Source: Ignavibacteria bacterium (GTDB taxonomy: Bacteria; Bacteroidota; Ignavibacteria; Tepidaquicellales; OLB5). From it: a stretch of DNA of 44,527 nt. Positions 42,229 to 44,527 of this stretch are shown in pieces. The position numbers and the translations under genes were made by a program. The notes below the pieces were generated by a model. The model ran no database searches and was not told where the DNA came from. It was given only the letters and a program-made list of their open reading frames with translations. Within the stretch, counting starts at the first letter, position 1; each line of letters starts with the position of its first letter. The stretch spans positions 1-44,527 of the forward strand of contig JANWKI010000091.1 in assembly GCA_025451455.1 (NCBI GenBank), in the 5' to 3' direction.

Positions 42229-44313
42229 TCAGGCTTTTCCTAATGGAATTTCGACGATGAATTTAGCACCCTCGTTTAAAATGCTTTCGCACCAGATCTT
42301 ACCGCCCATTATTGAAGTCAGTTTCTTGGCAATTGATAGCCCTAATCCGGTTGAACTTTCATTGCCTGTTGGCTGGGCACTTAATCGCATGAATCTTCCA
42401 AAGAGCTTTTGTTTATCTTTTTCTGTTAATCCGGGCCCCTCATCCTTGATCTCAAACCTGATAAAATCGCCGGCACGTTTTGCATTAACAGTAATGCTCT
42501 TTCCGGGTATAGTAAACTTCACAGCATTGGATATTAGATTATCCAATATCTGCCCAAACGCATCAGAGTCAGCAAATGCAATCAGGTCATCGTCACAGCT
42601 TAAGTTGATCTTAATATTCTTTGATTCAGCATGTTCTTTATACACTGATACAGTTTTCCTCAGAACTTCTGATGCATTGAAAAGAGCGGGGGTGAAATTC
42701 CATTTACCGGATTCTAACAAATTTATATCGAGTACTTTAGCTATGAGCTTAAACATTTTTTCTGACGCAATTTCCATTTCATAAGCCATCTCGGATATCT
42801 GCTCTTTTGTATATTTATCAAAATTTGTTCTGATTTTTTTGGAAAAACTCAAAATTCCGGAAAGGGGGTTCCTCAGATCGTGGGCTGCAATTCCCATCAA
42901 TTCATTTTTCTCTTCATTTGACTTTATCAGGCTGTCATTGGCTTCGGCGAGCTCGACATTTTTCAGCCTGTAAATTTCCTTTTCCTGTAATGCTATTTTC
43001 TTTTCTTTTTCAGTGTTTTGAAGCTGAAACTGGATCGAATGGCTTTTTAACTTTCTGTCAGACTCAACATTATAAATTTCTTTTTCTATATTAAAATGCT
43101 TCTCGTGATGCTCAAATGCCTTCTCATAATTGCCGGTGGATTTATATACTTCATAAAGTACTAAATGAACTTTGCAAATATCCTTTTTTGAATCCCTGCT
43201 CTGTGCAAGATCAAGGGCTCTGAAAAGGTTATCTAAAGCAATTGCACTGTTACTGGTTTTTGCAAAAAGTGTTCCCATTTGAAGATATGCCTGGGTTTCG
43301 TTGATGCTGTCTCCGATATTCTGAGCAAGCCTTAATCCGTTTACATAATATTCTTTTGCTGCATCAAAATTACCCATCGAAAAATAAATTTCACCAATCA
43401 AAAGCAGAGTTGAAGCTTTGCCGCTAAAATCTGAAATTTCTTCATATATCTGCAGTGCATTAAGTTCGTATTCAATGGCTTTGTCATAATTATTCAAACC
43501 TCTGTATGCTTTTCCCAGGTTGAGGTGTGCATTTGCCTCGGCTGCCCTGTTTCCAAGACTATGAAGTATCTCAAGGCTTTTATTCAGATAATTTAACGCC
43601 TCAGCGTAATTTTCCATCTGAGAATAAACAATAGAAATGTTACCAAGGGCAAATCCTTTATCCAGCTGGTTCTCTTTTTCTTCTGCAAGTTTTAAGCTGC
43701 TGTTGAAGTATTCCAGTGATGTGGTGTAATCACCCAGGTTCTGATATACAATACCGATGTTATTGAGAAGGCTTTCCGGAATATCCAGATTATTATTTGC
43801 ATAAGTCTGCATGCTCTTCAGGTTGTATTCAAGTGAAGAGGTATAGTCATCCAGTTCCTGGTATGCCAATCCAATGTTTGATAGAACAGAAGCCTCAAAT
43901 TGTTTATCATTTAATCCGCTTACAATCTTGAGGCATTTATGAAGATACTCCAGGGAGTATTTATAATCGCTCAGATTCAGATAAATATTTCCAATCGAGT
44001 TAATGACCCTTGCTTTTCCCATCGAGTCATTTAATTCATTATAAATTTCCAATGCTTTCTCAAAATACTGAAAAGCTTCATCAAAGTTGGAAAGCAACCG
44101 GCTGCAAATCCCTGCATTTCTGTAACCAAGTGCTGTACCTTCGGGGTAAGATATCTCTTTCCCAAGTTCGATGACCTCATTACTTATTTCAAGAGACTGA
44201 ACAATATTTACAGGGCGTACGGATTCTGCAAGAAGATTTTTGAGGTTAATTTTCTCTTTCTGATCGGTTGCCGAACTTATTTTTGACTCTAAACTTGAAA
44301 TATGATCCTCCAT
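42229..44313 (-). CDS. TPR-containing histidine kinase (paralogue)
   Basis: 694 residues, soluble, with more TPR units than its neighbour: about nine to ten between residues 60 and 410, e.g. DYTTSLEYFNSSLKLAEEKE and NYDKAIEYELNALQIYEE. A coiled coil (415-470) precedes HisKA with AAHDLRNPLSGI (H478). The ATPase domain has NLISNAVKFT (N596), DEGPGL and STGLGLSIAKKL. The linker motif RLKNVELAEAND matches the neighbour's KLKNVELAKALED, confirming common origin. 193 bp separate the two genes. No receiver domain and no response regulator are in view. Confidence 0.93.
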   Translation of the reverse strand: MEDHISSLESKISSATDQKEKINLKNLLAESVRPVNIVQSLEISNEVIELGKEISYPEGTALGYRNAGICSRLLSNFDEAFQYFEKALEIYNELNDSMGKARVINSIGNIYLNLSDYKYSLEYLHKCLKIVSGLNDKQFEASVLSNIGLAYQELDDYTSSLEYNLKSMQTYANNNLDIPESLLNNIGIVYQNLGDYTTSLEYFNSSLKLAEEKENQLDKGFALGNISIVYSQMENYAEALNYLNKSLEILHSLGNRAAEANAHLNLGKAYRGLNNYDKAIEYELNALQIYEEISDFSGKASTLLLIGEIYFSMGNFDAAKEYYVNGLRLAQNIGDSINETQAYLQMGTLFAKTSNSAIALDNLFRALDLAQSRDSKKDICKVHLVLYEVYKSTGNYEKAFEHHEKHFNIEKEIYNVESDRKLKSHSIQFQLQNTEKEKKIALQEKEIYRLKNVELAEANDSLIKSNEEKNELMGIAAHDLRNPLSGILSFSKKIRTNFDKYTKEQISEMAYEMEIASEKMFKLIAKVLDINLLESGKWNFTPALFNASEVLRKTVSVYKEHAESKNIKINLSCDDDLIAFADSDAFGQILDNLISNAVKFTIPGKSITVNAKRAGDFIRFEIKDEGPGLTEKDKQKLFGRFMRLSAQPTGNESSTGLGLSIAKKLTSIMGGKIWCESILNEGAKFIVEIPLGKA

Positions 44314-44527
44314 TTAAGAATTCTCCGGAGCAATAGTCTATTTATGAACTTCGCACAATAAACTAATATAAGTTAATTATTAATATGTCATATAAAAAAT
44401 ACCATAATAAGGCTAAAAATTATTATCTTATTGTTTTATCTTACTTTGTAAAGCCATCAAAAATGCATGATTTTGATAGATTTCACAATAAATGTTTTGT
44501 TTTAGGGCTATTATTAGAATTGGAATC

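Noticed and set aside
42176-42784. 202-residue plus-strand reading frame
   Set aside because: It is opposite the ATPase and HisKA domains of the second kinase and has no recognisable protein features.

Overview
The window looks like chromosomal DNA of an Ignavibacteria-type bacterium (Bacteroidota/Chlorobiota side of the FCB group). The evidence is: three secreted proteins ending in the NPFNP-type T9SS type A sorting domain typical of that group; a GldA/GldF/GldG-type ABC locus; DUF4175 and DUF4159 proteins; few Shine-Dalgarno sequences; and repeated TAnnTTTG boxes (the Bacteroidota -7 promoter element) upstream of transcription units. The sequence is AT-rich. No rRNA, tRNA, CRISPR array, prophage or intact insertion sequence was recognised. 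Genus-level placement is inference.

Layout. (1) 72-4570, plus strand: GldA-like ATPase, GldF-like permease, GldG-like auxiliary protein and a DUF4340 protein, closed by a bidirectional terminator. (2) 4647-9816, minus: a large membrane protein with a spermidine-synthase-like methyltransferase core, then mltG overlapping an orphan ABC-2-like membrane protein. (3) 9840-14073: two tandem Ycf48-like beta-propeller proteins and a jelly-roll-like protein, all with T9SS tails, around a small membrane protein gene. (4) 14278-19136, minus: RHH antitoxin and MazF/PemK toxin, followed by DUF4159 and the 1149-residue DUF4175 protein. (5) 19245-25022: a GNAT gene, a purC-psd-pssA operon (purine synthesis plus phosphatidylserine/phosphatidylethanolamine synthesis), a second toxin-antitoxin pair whose ParE/RelE toxin is frameshifted, a cysteine desulfurase and pyrD. 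(6) 25017-29318, minus: three GNATs, a DinB protein and a short DmeF-like metal exporter, then an ATP-grasp and DoxX-like pair. (7) 29319-30006: a gene-free stretch with a hairpin cluster and an inverted-repeat-bounded tandem repeat. (8) 30007-32908, plus: a thioredoxin-fold/glycosidase-fold (YyaL-type) protein, a 54-residue ORF and a lipoprotein. (9) 33013-36843, minus: a cluster of small stress/redox-type proteins (two cupins, FAD oxidoreductase, NAD(P)-binding protein, small alpha/beta-barrel proteins, DUF1059). (10) 37231-44313: two tandem paralogous helical proteins of unknown function facing two paralogous TPR-histidine kinases.

Most of the content is housekeeping or ordinary accessory material. 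The observations most worth checking are: the one-base frameshift in the ParE toxin; the 189-bp repeat structure at 29736-29924; a perfect 10-bp inverted repeat abutting the best full Bacteroidota-type promoter (36875-36934); the promoter-embedded operator of the MazF module; and the two duplicated gene pairs at the right end. I see no convincing wholly new multi-gene system.
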